This document shows positions 1 through 7,681 of a stretch of 12,358 nt of DNA, in pieces; positions within the stretch are counted from its first letter, which is position 1, and every line of letters starts with the position of its first letter. The notes under the pieces were generated by a model. That model was not told the DNA's origin, made no database searches, and saw only the letters and a list, made by a program, of their open reading frames with translations. The stretch lies in the NCBI GenBank assembly GCA_016840645.1, contig JAEORY010000072.1, positions 1 through 12,358 on the forward strand. The letters run 5' to 3'. This stretch comes from Candidatus Borrarchaeota archaeon (GTDB lineage: Archaea > Asgardarchaeota > Sifarchaeia > Borrarchaeales > Borrarchaeaceae). The position numbers and the translations under genes are program-made.

Positions 1-703
1 AAGTACCTAATGCTGCAATGACGATTCTGGGCCACTCATTTACCAATATCGGCTTGATTTTTTGATTTGACCGAAGTATCATATAGGTCCAAAATATCAA
101 GCAGCATAAAATATTTTCCATAATTAAATAAAGTGGTCCTTGCATTGCCGGTGCAATCGTCTCTACTTTATTCAAAACCGACATTCCTGCTTTATCGATG
201 ATTGTATAGGCTACAATAGTACCAAGTGTTATGAAGGCCCACCGATTATCTTTTTTCTTCAGTGAAACCAAGAATCGAAGGCTCTCATCCTTTTTATTCC
301 TACGCACCAGGAGAGCATACATCCCGATCATTACAATCAGAATTCCCATACCACCCTGAACCGAGATACTCTCTCCTAACGCCAAAAATGCAACAATAGG
401 TACAAATGCAGGTGCTGATCTTGCTATCGGATATACAAAGGAAATATCTCCGACTTCATATGCCGATGAGAGGGATAGGATGTAAAAACCATGAATGATA
501 CCGGAGATGCCTATATATATCCATACTTCTCCAGGTAACTTTTGCACAGGAAAGTATATTACAGAAACAACTGCAAAACACAGTATCACTGTTACTTTAA
601 GCAAAGAAAAAACTTTTGGGTCTTGACTCGACTTGATTAAAAAGTTCCACCCTACATGTATAGAAGCTGAAAAAATAACAAGAAAAATAGAAACTATTGA
701 CAT
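1..703 (-). CDS. EamA/DMT-family membrane transporter, C-terminus cut by window edge
   Basis: An open frame starts at an ATG at 703 and runs through the left edge, giving 234 visible codons; I translated it by hand. The protein is strongly hydrophobic. Residues 14-23 (SIHVGWNFLI) and the segment around 80-113 (SSAYEVGDISFVYPIARSAP, then VPIVAFLALGES) are typical of the first EamA repeat of drug/metabolite transporters. A second repeat begins near residue 155 (WAFITLGTIVAYTIIDKAG). The family is usually about 280-310 residues, so the last two or three membrane helices lie outside the window. It would move a small metabolite across the inner membrane; substrate and direction cannot be read from the sequence. 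It starts 55 bases after the malonyl-CoA decarboxylase homologue on the same strand, so the two are probably co-transcribed. No clear Shine-Dalgarno is visible. The family is secure, the role is not. Confidence 0.88.
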   Translation of the reverse strand, partial: MSIVSIFLVIFSASIHVGWNFLIKSSQDPKVFSLLKVTVILCFAVVSVIYFPVQKLPGEVWIYIGISGIIHGFYILSLSSAYEVGDISFVYPIARSAPAFVPIVAFLALGESISVQGGMGILIVMIGMYALLVRRNKKDESLRFLVSLKKKDNRWAFITLGTIVAYTIIDKAGMSVLNKVETIAPAMQGPLYLIMENILCCLIFWTYMILRSNQKIKPILVNEWPRIVIAALGT

Positions 704-758
704 AGTATCATCATTAAACTTTATTTATAATTAAATAATAAAAGATACGCCAACTAAT

Positions 759-2204
759 TCAATATTTCTTGTTTTTGAGCAATTTTTTTACTTCTTTCGA
801 CGTAGCTATTTTTCCATATGTAATGTAATTTTCCCGGTTTTCAGCTATACTAGATAATTCATAGTAATAATTGACCATCATGCTCATGGATTGTTCTATC
901 CCTTTCTTAGATATATCTGCAAGCCAGTTTATACGCTCGATACGGGCACCATTCGCAAAATGAAAGTTTGCTACGGGATCATAGGCATCCTGGCCTCTTT
1001 TTTCTTTCAATAGATAGTGCACACAAAGTTTCATGAGAGGTGCTTTAAGCGAATCACTTATTTTACGATCTGTGTACCATTCGGAATCTTGTAATTTATG
1101 AATTCCCTCTTCAAAACGATTAGTTCCAGTGATCTTCTTTATTACCTCCGACTCTTTGGTTGCTAAAATGGTTATATCCTCCTCGGAAAGATATTTCTCT
1201 AGCCATTCTCTAAATCTAGCAATCGGGGAAAGAGTTGTAAAATGCTTTATGTTCTTGAGTTCGCTTGATAATTTCTCAATAACCTGCTTAATGAGAAAAT
1301 TTCCCAGGCTTATACCTGCAAGCCCCTTCTGAGTGTTCGAAATCGAATAGAATATAACCGTATCGGCATTTTGTGGATCGACTGGAGGAGCACTTTCATC
1401 TAAGAGATTCTGAATATTATCAGACAAGCCATGGGTAAGAGCGACTTCAATAAATATCAGCGGTTCAGCCGGTACTTTATGATGAAAAAATGCGAAACAA
1501 CGGCGGTCTGGACGAAGCCGATGCTTCATATCACTCCATGACCGTATTTCATGTACTGCTTCATAATCTATAAGTCTTTCAAGTAGTGCAGCAGGAGAAT
1601 CCCATGTGATTTCTGTGAGGTCAAGAAGATTTAAATCAAACCATGATAGCAAGAGATTTTTTAGATCCGTATCTAGCTTTATTAAGAAAGGATCTTTCGT
1701 TGCCAGAGACAGCAGGTCTGTACGCATATTGATCAAGAACTGTAAACCGTTTGGAAGGGTACTTAAGAGTTTTAAAAATTTCACGCGTGGAGGCACCAAT
1801 GCCTCCCTGAGTTGCAACTCAGCTTTAATTTTTTCAATATCATTCTTTGCAGATTGCATGATTTTGATTTTATCCTCAAGGACAGAGATATTTCCATCAA
1901 ATTCCTTTGCAAGAAGTCTCAAGAATTTCTTGCGACCTTCTTCTGATAAATGAAGATATGTCTTGCGAAGTTGATCCGCTCTCGACTTACTTGAAATTTC
2001 ACCACCCTTTCCAAAGATGCAGCCGGATATTTGTTTTATCAAATGTCGTTCATCTTCTTCTGGTACATCCGATCTTACCCTTCTCGTTATAGCAATGACA
2101 GTCATACTGACTATATTAGGCCAAACTTTTGTAATTTTATGTATGACTTGTCTCATTATGGTTACGAGGGATTTGTTTCTACTCTTTGTTCTTAATAGGT
2201 TCAT
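759..2204 (-). CDS. Malonyl-CoA decarboxylase family protein; possible phosphonoacetyl-CoA C-P cleaving enzyme
   Basis: This 481-residue protein matches malonyl-CoA decarboxylase (MCD; malonyl-CoA -> acetyl-CoA + CO2) over its whole length. Residues about 60-225 form the helical N-terminal domain and about 230-450 the GNAT-like catalytic domain. Visible family motifs are RRCFAFFHHKVPAEPL (234-249), VIFYSISNTQKGLAGISLG (283-301), TLSPIARF (324-331) and DPVANFHFANGARIERINW (409-427). His415 matches the catalytic His of human MCD, and Ser326 is a likely partner. Length is normal for a bacterial MCD. The start is uncertain: no Shine-Dalgarno precedes the ATG at 2204, and Met17 (ATG at 2156) is an alternative. 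No malonyl-CoA synthetase or malonate carrier is nearby, unlike rhizobial mat operons. Its neighbours instead predict phosphonoacetyl-CoA, an isostere of malonyl-CoA, so the true substrate may be that compound (inference). Plain MCD activity remains possible. Confidence 0.9.
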   Translation of the reverse strand: MNLLRTKSRNKSLVTIMRQVIHKITKVWPNIVSMTVIAITRRVRSDVPEEDERHLIKQISGCIFGKGGEISSKSRADQLRKTYLHLSEEGRKKFLRLLAKEFDGNISVLEDKIKIMQSAKNDIEKIKAELQLREALVPPRVKFLKLLSTLPNGLQFLINMRTDLLSLATKDPFLIKLDTDLKNLLLSWFDLNLLDLTEITWDSPAALLERLIDYEAVHEIRSWSDMKHRLRPDRRCFAFFHHKVPAEPLIFIEVALTHGLSDNIQNLLDESAPPVDPQNADTVIFYSISNTQKGLAGISLGNFLIKQVIEKLSSELKNIKHFTTLSPIARFREWLEKYLSEEDITILATKESEVIKKITGTNRFEEGIHKLQDSEWYTDRKISDSLKAPLMKLCVHYLLKEKRGQDAYDPVANFHFANGARIERINWLADISKKGIEQSMSMMVNYYYELSSIAENRENYITYGKIATSKEVKKLLKNKKY

Positions 2205-2425
2205 TGTTCGGTTCTGGTATTTTAGCTATAGCTCACGGTTCTTTCATTTTTATAGACAGTCAAGTACTTTATTTTTTGTAGCGTATAGAAAGATTGACAA
2301 CCATTCCGTAGCCGTATTTTCCTAACTTCCTGGTGTCTTCTAAGGTCAAAGTTTAGAGAACACGACTACGGAATCACCATCACCAATACAATACAAGTGT
2401 TTATGGTAAAAAGATTTCTATACAA
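2205..2425. other. 221-base spacer with no gene
   Basis: This gap lies between the aldehyde dehydrogenase and the malonyl-CoA decarboxylase homologue and is the longest break inside the metabolic block. No convincing reading frame, tRNA or terminator with a T-run is visible. It holds a long inverted repeat (listed separately) nested inside a shorter one: TATAGAAA at 2284-2291 and TTTCTATA at 2414-2421. I found no good promoter hexamer pair for the downstream gene. The nesting could reflect a small degenerate palindromic element or an RNA structure that tunes read-through. Confidence 0.5.
2303..2374. repeat. Long imperfect inverted repeat, 13-base arms
   Basis: The arm ATTCCGTAGCCGT at 2303-2315 pairs with ACGACTACGGAAT at 2362-2374, matching at 12 of 13 positions, with a loop of 46 bases. 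Arms this long are unlikely by chance in a 221-base AT-rich spacer. No T-run follows the arm on either strand, so it is not a standard intrinsic terminator. It may be a dispersed palindromic element or an mRNA stem between the two parts of the gene block. Confidence 0.6.
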
Positions 2426-3844
2426 TCAATCTCTTCCCCACTTGTTCAAATAGTCTCCAAACAATTCCTCATCGCTTGGAATATGTTCTGGAATCGGATC
2501 TGACAGCCAGGTATAGTTAAGGAAATGTCTCCAATTAATATTATCAGTAGTCATATTACCGGCCCATGTACCACATCCCAGCGAATCGGTAGTAGGTTGA
2601 GCATTAAACCAACTTCCACTATTTGCTGCAGCATGGGGCATATTGCAATTGACTCTGCCAACGTTGGACTTGATGGCGAGTTCAACTTTACGATCATCCC
2701 TTTCCGTATGAATTGAAGCAGAGTGGCCTTCTCCTGAGAATCTATGCATTTCCTTCATCCGCTCTACCATATCGCTGAAGTCCGTCCATTTCCAAACTGT
2801 TAAAACCAAAGATATCTTTTCACCGGAGAACCTATCTTCCGGACCTGCCTTCTCACCAATGACCATGAGGAATCTCGTGCCTTCGGGTATGTTGATATCC
2901 GCATTCTCAGCAATATAGCGTGCCGTTTTGGCCACGATATCCCTGTTCAAATGTTTCCCATCAGGCCACATATATGATCTGAGCTTTTCCCGCTCTTCTG
3001 TACTGCACAAGTATCCGCCTTCTGCTTTCAATGCTTCAAGCATTCTGTCATAAACGCTTGCTTCAATGGCTACTGCATTTTCGGAAGAGCATGATGCGGA
3101 ATTATTTGCGGTTTTTGATTTCACAATCTTAGCAGCAGCGGCTTTCAGATCAGCCGTTTCATCGACAAATGAAACTACGTTTCCAGCTCCTACTGTATGG
3201 GCTGGCTTGCCAGCCTCATAAACCACCTTGACCAATGCAGCGCCACCTGTTGCTACGGCAAAATCGCAATAAGCCATCAGCTCACGTGTTTTTTCACGAC
3301 TGGTTTTTTTAATGCATTGCAACAAATCCACGGGCGCACCAATCTTTGCAAGTGCTTTTCTTCCGTGCTCCACAGTTAGGTAAGAACTACCTTGTGTTCT
3401 GGGGTGGGGCGAAACGATCATCGCGTTTCGGGTTTTCAACAAGCTTAGGCCAATACAACAAACGGTAGATTCTGGGTTTGTACAAGGAACGACGTCAGCA
3501 ACAACGCCAATCGGTTTCGCATATATCCGCAGACCTTTCTCTTTGTCTTCCTTGACCAGTCCACATGTCTTCTGATTAGTCAAATCCCGCATGGTACCGC
3601 GGGTTTTGGCTTGAATTTTATGCACCTTGTCCTCGTAAACTCCGATACCATCGGATTCATCAACAGCCAATCGGGCCAATTTCTTTGCGACCTCTTCTTT
3701 CTGCCATTCCCAGCCAGCTGCCATAACCATTTCATCAACCTTTTCCTGGTGCCAAAATTCAACCTCCTGGAATGCCTTTTTTGCCCTGCGATACATCTCC
3801 TGGATGTCATCTCCATGCGTCTGCTCAATTCCGTTATTAGCCAT
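2426..3844 (-). CDS. CoA-acylating aldehyde dehydrogenase, sulfoacetaldehyde dehydrogenase (SauS)-like; predicted to act on phosphonoacetaldehyde
   Basis: This 472-residue protein belongs to the CoA-acylating branch of the aldehyde dehydrogenase superfamily (aldehyde + CoA + NAD(P)+ -> acyl-CoA). The nucleotide-binding segment PIGVVADVVPCTNPEST is at 111-127, GAGNVVSFVDETAD at 219-232, and the catalytic Cys252 sits in NNSASCSSENAV (247-258). HRFSGEGHSASIHT (367-380) and the C-terminal SLGCGTWAGNMTTDN (421-435) resemble sulfoacetaldehyde and succinate-semialdehyde acylating dehydrogenases. Length fits the family, and a purine-rich ribosome site (GAAAGG) precedes the ATG. Two genes upstream in the block make phosphonoacetaldehyde, an anionic C2 aldehyde closely analogous to sulfoacetaldehyde, so phosphonoacetyl-CoA is the predicted product (inference). 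Sulfoacetaldehyde or malonate semialdehyde are alternative substrates. The family call is firm, the substrate is not. Confidence 0.9.
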   Translation of the reverse strand: MANNGIEQTHGDDIQEMYRRAKKAFQEVEFWHQEKVDEMVMAAGWEWQKEEVAKKLARLAVDESDGIGVYEDKVHKIQAKTRGTMRDLTNQKTCGLVKEDKEKGLRIYAKPIGVVADVVPCTNPESTVCCIGLSLLKTRNAMIVSPHPRTQGSSYLTVEHGRKALAKIGAPVDLLQCIKKTSREKTRELMAYCDFAVATGGAALVKVVYEAGKPAHTVGAGNVVSFVDETADLKAAAAKIVKSKTANNSASCSSENAVAIEASVYDRMLEALKAEGGYLCSTEEREKLRSYMWPDGKHLNRDIVAKTARYIAENADINIPEGTRFLMVIGEKAGPEDRFSGEKISLVLTVWKWTDFSDMVERMKEMHRFSGEGHSASIHTERDDRKVELAIKSNVGRVNCNMPHAAANSGSWFNAQPTTDSLGCGTWAGNMTTDNINWRHFLNYTWLSDPIPEHIPSDEELFGDYLNKWGRD

Positions 3845-3868
3845 AATTTTGCCTTTCTATTTTATAAT

Positions 3869-3896
3869 ATTCTATATATTTCCTACTTCGTTACAA
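3869..3896 (-). promoter_or_regulatory. Possible weak internal promoter before the aldehyde dehydrogenase
   Basis: On the minus strand TTGTAA (3891-3896) and TAGAAT (3869-3874) are separated by 16 bases, a passable sigma70-like pair just upstream of the ATG at 3844. The region is AT-rich, so chance matches are likely, and read-through from upstream is enough to explain expression. Confidence 0.22.
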
Positions 3897-3906
3897 CAAT
3901 TGTAGT

Positions 3907-4836
3907 TCACTTCTTATTGGATTCATCGATATAGTGGTAAGGCGCCCTCTTTAGAGGTTCAACAATTCTTTCCTCAGGAAGATGCCTATCCTGCGGACCA
4001 TCATAATAATCAGGTTTTTGTAATTCTAAATCGAGTGGTTGGGTAATTATTGCCCGGGTTGAAGCTCTCCATCCTTTCTCTCTTTCTTTCTCTTCGATAC
4101 AATGAGCCGCTATACTTACAGATCTAGCAATAGCGCAAAAAGCCAAACATTCATCAGGGAGGAATCCAATATCAACCAGTATGGAAGATATGGCACCCGC
4201 CACATTCATATAAAGTTTCCTACCCCAATATTGTTCTGTGGCATTTTCTAATGCAACGACAAATTTGACATGATCTCCTGCTACACCCCACTTCTCAGCC
4301 AATTCAATAAGTCGTGGAGAACGTAAATCACGGATATGCTGGGGATGATGCCATCCAGGTATAACTTTTCTTTCACCAAATAATCGAACAAACGCATCAT
4401 CTTTCTCTTTACTTCTGATGCCTTTTGCCAAATAATCAGCAGTTTGATCCAAAGTCCAACCTTTTTGTTTCATCAATTTGATTGCTTTTATCCATGTCTC
4501 TGCTGCTTCATGCGCATCGACATGAGTATAACCGATACTTAAAACACCCCCTGCCAGACCTGGCATAATATAACCTGCTCCAGACAGAACCATTCGCGCT
4601 GAAGCAGAAGAAGGAGAGAAAGCATGTTCGGCGAAACATACGAGTAGAGCATCTAGCATCTTTGCTACATTCTTCTCTGGCAACTCCCCTTTCCATACAA
4701 GATGAATTTGCTCAGCAAATGTTATATTGCCTGTTAATTCGTTAACATCATAACCTCGTATAACTATTTTGTCTCGAGTTTTGTAACCAATCGCTGACTG
4801 CCAATGGAACGGTTCTTTTTGTTTCTTCTCTTGCAT
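3907..4836 (-). CDS. Divergent citrate-synthase-fold (citryl-CoA-lyase-like) protein with altered active site
   Basis: This 309-residue protein is much shorter than citrate synthase (about 370-440) and close to stand-alone citryl-CoA lyases and the C-terminal part of ATP-citrate lyase. The family entry motif RDKIVIRGYDVNEL is at 21-34 with the GELP end of the first helix block at 50-53; GGVLSIGYTHVDAHE at 96-110 and PGWHHPQH at 160-167 follow. Aligned by eye, His105 and His164 correspond to the two catalytic His residues of citrate synthase. The usual GGA after the first His is VDA here, and the usual NVDG carrying the proton-abstracting Asp is NVAG (211-214), with Ala213. This points to chemistry other than ordinary acetyl-CoA condensation. 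A strong Shine-Dalgarno (AAAAGGAG, 4843-4850) supports the ATG. It lies between aldehyde-forming PLP enzymes and an acyl-CoA-forming dehydrogenase, so an acyl-CoA substrate such as phosphonoacetyl-CoA is plausible (inference). Confidence 0.82.
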   Translation of the reverse strand: MQEKKQKEPFHWQSAIGYKTRDKIVIRGYDVNELTGNITFAEQIHLVWKGELPEKNVAKMLDALLVCFAEHAFSPSSASARMVLSGAGYIMPGLAGGVLSIGYTHVDAHEAAETWIKAIKLMKQKGWTLDQTADYLAKGIRSKEKDDAFVRLFGERKVIPGWHHPQHIRDLRSPRLIELAEKWGVAGDHVKFVVALENATEQYWGRKLYMNVAGAISSILVDIGFLPDECLAFCAIARSVSIAAHCIEEKEREKGWRASTRAIITQPLDLELQKPDYYDGPQDRHLPEERIVEPLKRAPYHYIDESNKK

Positions 4837-4842
4837 TTTTAA

Positions 4843-4850
4843 CTCCTTTT
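4843..4850 (-). promoter_or_regulatory. Strong ribosome binding site of the citrate-synthase-like gene
   Basis: AAAAGGAG on the minus strand ends six bases before the ATG at 4836. It is one of the two best Shine-Dalgarno sequences in the block (the other precedes phnW) and fixes this start. Confidence 0.75.
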
Positions 4851-4887
4851 ACTGTTATTAATAAATGTACAAGATGTCTCTCTGTGT

Positions 4888-6174
4888 TTAAAAAATCTCA
4901 CGCAATGTCTCAGCACATACTTCGATGAGTCGATCGATATCTTCATGCGTATGAACAAGAGAGATATAAAGTTTGGTTCCCATGGGATTCAAAAATATTC
5001 CTTTTTTAAATAACGATAAGCTGAATTCTCGTGATTTCTTCCTATTGACCTTATAAACCGATCGATAGTCGACAATTTCTTCATCCGTGAAGGCAATCCT
5101 TATAATAGGGCCTTCACCCAATACCTGTCCCTTGACTCCTCTCTGTCGAAGAACATTATGAATGCCCTTTCTTGCGTGATCACCCAATTGATAAAATTTT
5201 TCGTAGGTTCCCGGCTTTCTCAGCTCGGCCAATGTAGCTAAACTAGCAGCAGCAGTTACAGGATTTCCTGCCAAAGTCGATGCATACCAGATATAAGGTT
5301 CATCTGTTCCGAGACGAGATTCTGTACACAGATTCATGATGTCCTTTCGACCGCATACAGCTCCTATGGGGTATCCACCTCCCAAACCTTTCCCAAGAGC
5401 ACAAATGTCAGGGGTTACCCCGTATCGCTCCTGCGCGCCACCATATGCGAGCCTGAATCCAGTAACCACCTCATCAAAAATGAGAATCACTCCATTTTTT
5501 ATAGTAATTTCTCTGAGACCTTCTAAAAAACAGGGTTTTGGTTTAATGCCGCGTTGAAGGGGTTCCACAATAATCGCGGCGAGATTCTTGGCGTTCTCTT
5601 GGACAATTTGAGATGTAGTATCAAGATCGTTGTAAGGAGCAATCAGGACTTCATCCTTTATGGCTTCGGAATATCCCGCAGATGTCGGCTCTACCTGAGG
5701 AAAATCCAGAAGTCGATGAGGAAAAAGACTCATTATGCCATAGTCGTTTGCACCATGATAAGCGCCTTCAAATTTAAGAATTTTATTCTTTTCTGTAAAA
5801 CCTCTGGCGAATTTTATACAGTACATGGTGGCTTCTGTACCAGACGCAGCAAAACGAACTCGATCAGCACAAGGAACACAACGGACGATCTCTTCCGCAA
5901 GTTCCAGAGTTGGTTTACTCACGTAGGAAAAATTGGATCCTTTTATAATCTGTTCCTTTACCGCCTTAACGATTGCTGGATGGGCATGGCCGAGAATATC
6001 CGTTCCCCAACCGATACTGAAGTCAATAAACTCTTTCCCGTAGATATCAAAAATCCTTGAGCCTTTCCCATGACTCAGGACGGTTGAGAGCTCCTTAGGC
6101 AGATTAAATTCACCCAAACAACCACCCGGAAAAACACGAAAAGACCGGTCTACCCAATTTTCCTGAGAATTCAC
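4888..6174 (-). CDS. Class III PLP enzyme of the glutamate-1-semialdehyde aminomutase/aminotransferase type
   Basis: This 428-residue fold-type I PLP enzyme has all the core motifs: SGTEAT (111-116, phosphate binding), FEGAYHGANDYG (135-146), IIVEPLQ (201-207), IFDEVVTGFR (232-241, Asp234 to the pyridine nitrogen) and ALGKGLGGGYP (259-269, PLP-bound Lys262). The layout resembles HemL, but the surrounding genes are not for tetrapyrrole synthesis, so a housekeeping hemL is unlikely. The start is GTG at 6174, backed by GAGGG at 6179-6183; the overlapping ATG at 6176 hits a stop at once. It sits 69 bases after the PbfA-like gene and 51 before the citrate-synthase-like gene. Its job is unknown: it could transaminate or rearrange another aminophosphonate, or feed a related C2 aldehyde such as sulfoacetaldehyde from taurine (inference). 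Confidence 0.88.
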   Translation of the reverse strand: MNSQENWVDRSFRVFPGGCLGEFNLPKELSTVLSHGKGSRIFDIYGKEFIDFSIGWGTDILGHAHPAIVKAVKEQIIKGSNFSYVSKPTLELAEEIVRCVPCADRVRFAASGTEATMYCIKFARGFTEKNKILKFEGAYHGANDYGIMSLFPHRLLDFPQVEPTSAGYSEAIKDEVLIAPYNDLDTTSQIVQENAKNLAAIIVEPLQRGIKPKPCFLEGLREITIKNGVILIFDEVVTGFRLAYGGAQERYGVTPDICALGKGLGGGYPIGAVCGRKDIMNLCTESRLGTDEPYIWYASTLAGNPVTAAASLATLAELRKPGTYEKFYQLGDHARKGIHNVLRQRGVKGQVLGEGPIIRIAFTDEEIVDYRSVYKVNRKKSREFSLSLFKKGIFLNPMGTKLYISLVHTHEDIDRLIEVCAETLREIF

Positions 6175-6243
6175 ATAGCCCTCAATTTATTAATGAAATC
6201 TTACTTTATTTAACAACAAAATTCTACCGCTGCCCTAACTCAT

Positions 6244-7614
6244 CTATCCTAATTTCACGACTTCAGAAAGGCATTCATCCAAGATATCCAATGCTTTATC
6301 CATCTCTTGTTCAGTTATCGTTAATGGAGGCGTTAAAGTGATAATGTTGCCCATGGTCACTTTAAAGCTGAGTCCTTTGTTAAGGGCACTATACATCACA
6401 TTTTCTGCTTCTTCTATGGCCGGTTCCTTAGACTTTCTGTCCTTGACTAATTCCATTCCCAACAGTAGACCAAGACCTCTTACCGCACCAACTATTGGAT
6501 GCCGTTTCTTCATATCGTGCATTCTTTTCAGGGCATAATTCCCCAGTTTTGTAGCATTCTCCTGCAGTTTTTCCTCTTTTAGATATTCGATGGTTGCCAG
6601 GGCTGCGGCACAGGCGACAGGATTCTTCTCGTGGGTATAGTGACCCAATGCGCGATCTGGCATGATATCCATGTCTTCCCGGGTAATAAGTGCCGCCAAA
6701 GGAAAAATTCCACCTCCAAGTCCTTTGCCGATCACCAGTATATCGGGAACAATACCAAAGTGTTGGCAAGTAAACATCTCACCTGTACGACCCAGACAAT
6801 GTGGGATTTCATCAAGTATCAGTAACGCGCCAAATTTGTCACAAGCTGCTCGAATTTTTTCCCAATATCCGCGTGGAGGGATAATCGATGTGCTCCGCAC
6901 TGTTTCAGCAATTACCGCAGCAACATCACCTTCCTTGGCTAAAACATATTCTACATATTCCGCACATTTAAGATTACAGTGTTTCTGACAATCCCACAGA
7001 CAACGATAGCAATCGGGAGGCGGCACGTGTTCGCTGCCGGGCAATAGCGGACCGATATTCTTACGAAAAAGCGCCTCGCCCCCAACAGAGATCGCATCGA
7101 GCGAGGCACCATGGAATGAATCCCACATCGAAATCGTCTTATATCTACCGGTCGCTGTTCGTGCCAGTTTAAGTGCCATTCCGATGGCCGCCGTTCCAGC
7201 CGGTGCGAATAATACCTTGTTCAAATTTCCCGGCGCCATATGTATCAGCGTTTCAGCCAGCTTTATCGCCGGGATATTAGTATAACGTCGTGTACAGAAA
7301 GCCAATTTCTCCATTTGCTCATTTATTGCTTCAATCACCCGACGATTGGCAAAGCCAACTTGATGGACGTTATTGCCGTGGAAATCCATAAACCGTCTGC
7401 CCTGATAGTCCTGAAGGTAAATCCCTTCACAATTAGTCAAAAGATTCAAACACGGTGTCGAGAGAGACTGGTGCAAAAAATATTTTGCATCTAATTCAAG
7501 CCATTGCAGGGTTTCGGCATCAATGTGATGTTTGACCCAGGCCTTACGGCGTGGAGACAGATTATGATCCCCTTCAGATTGCATTCCGTTAAAATTATCG
7601 TTAATAAATTCCAT
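6244..7614 (-). CDS. pbfA: (R)-1-hydroxy-2-aminoethylphosphonate ammonia-lyase-like PLP enzyme (PbfA family)
   Basis: This 456-residue class III PLP protein has the features I associate with PbfA, a lyase that converts (R)-1-hydroxy-2-aminoethylphosphonate into phosphonoacetaldehyde and ammonia. These are the N-terminal LDAKYFLHQSLSTP (41-54), RFMDFHGNNVHQVGF (74-88), SMWDSFHGASLDAIS (162-176), LILDEIPHCLGRTG (265-278, Asp268) and VIGKGLGGGIFPLAAL (294-309, PLP Lys297), plus GHYTHEKNPVACAAAL (324-339). IPHCLGR in place of the common VxTGFGR fits a non-transaminating branch. Residues 202-217 hold five Cys spaced CxxCxxxCxxxCxxxC. No Shine-Dalgarno is visible before the ATG at 7614; a start at Met11 looks no better. 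Its position next to phnW is the context known for pbfA. An aminotransferase with another substrate remains possible. Confidence 0.82.
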   Translation of the reverse strand: MEFINDNFNGMQSEGDHNLSPRRKAWVKHHIDAETLQWLELDAKYFLHQSLSTPCLNLLTNCEGIYLQDYQGRRFMDFHGNNVHQVGFANRRVIEAINEQMEKLAFCTRRYTNIPAIKLAETLIHMAPGNLNKVLFAPAGTAAIGMALKLARTATGRYKTISMWDSFHGASLDAISVGGEALFRKNIGPLLPGSEHVPPPDCYRCLWDCQKHCNLKCAEYVEYVLAKEGDVAAVIAETVRSTSIIPPRGYWEKIRAACDKFGALLILDEIPHCLGRTGEMFTCQHFGIVPDILVIGKGLGGGIFPLAALITREDMDIMPDRALGHYTHEKNPVACAAALATIEYLKEEKLQENATKLGNYALKRMHDMKKRHPIVGAVRGLGLLLGMELVKDRKSKEPAIEEAENVMYSALNKGLSFKVTMGNIITLTPPLTITEQEMDKALDILDECLSEVVKLG

Positions 7615-7681
7615 CTAAATAGTCATCATAAATATAGAGTGAATGTTAATATGAACATCTGTAAACCATAATATTTGTAAT

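Noticed and set aside
5554..6060. A 168-codon open frame on the plus strand, opposite the class III aminotransferase gene
   Set aside because: It is antisense to a complete, motif-bearing enzyme gene, and its translation shows no recognisable domain. The same holds for the other plus-strand frames in the window.
4888..6174. Housekeeping hemL (glutamate-1-semialdehyde aminomutase)
   Set aside because: The sequence type is similar, but no other tetrapyrrole genes are nearby and it is embedded in the aminophosphonate block with short spacers.
2426..7614. A taurine/sulfoacetaldehyde pathway, suggested by the SauS-like dehydrogenase and class III aminotransferases
   Set aside because: Not excluded for the unassigned aminotransferase, but PhnW is unmistakable, the adjacent class III enzyme looks like PbfA, and no sulfoacetaldehyde acetyltransferase or sulfoacetate-CoA ligase is seen. 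Phosphonate is the better main reading.
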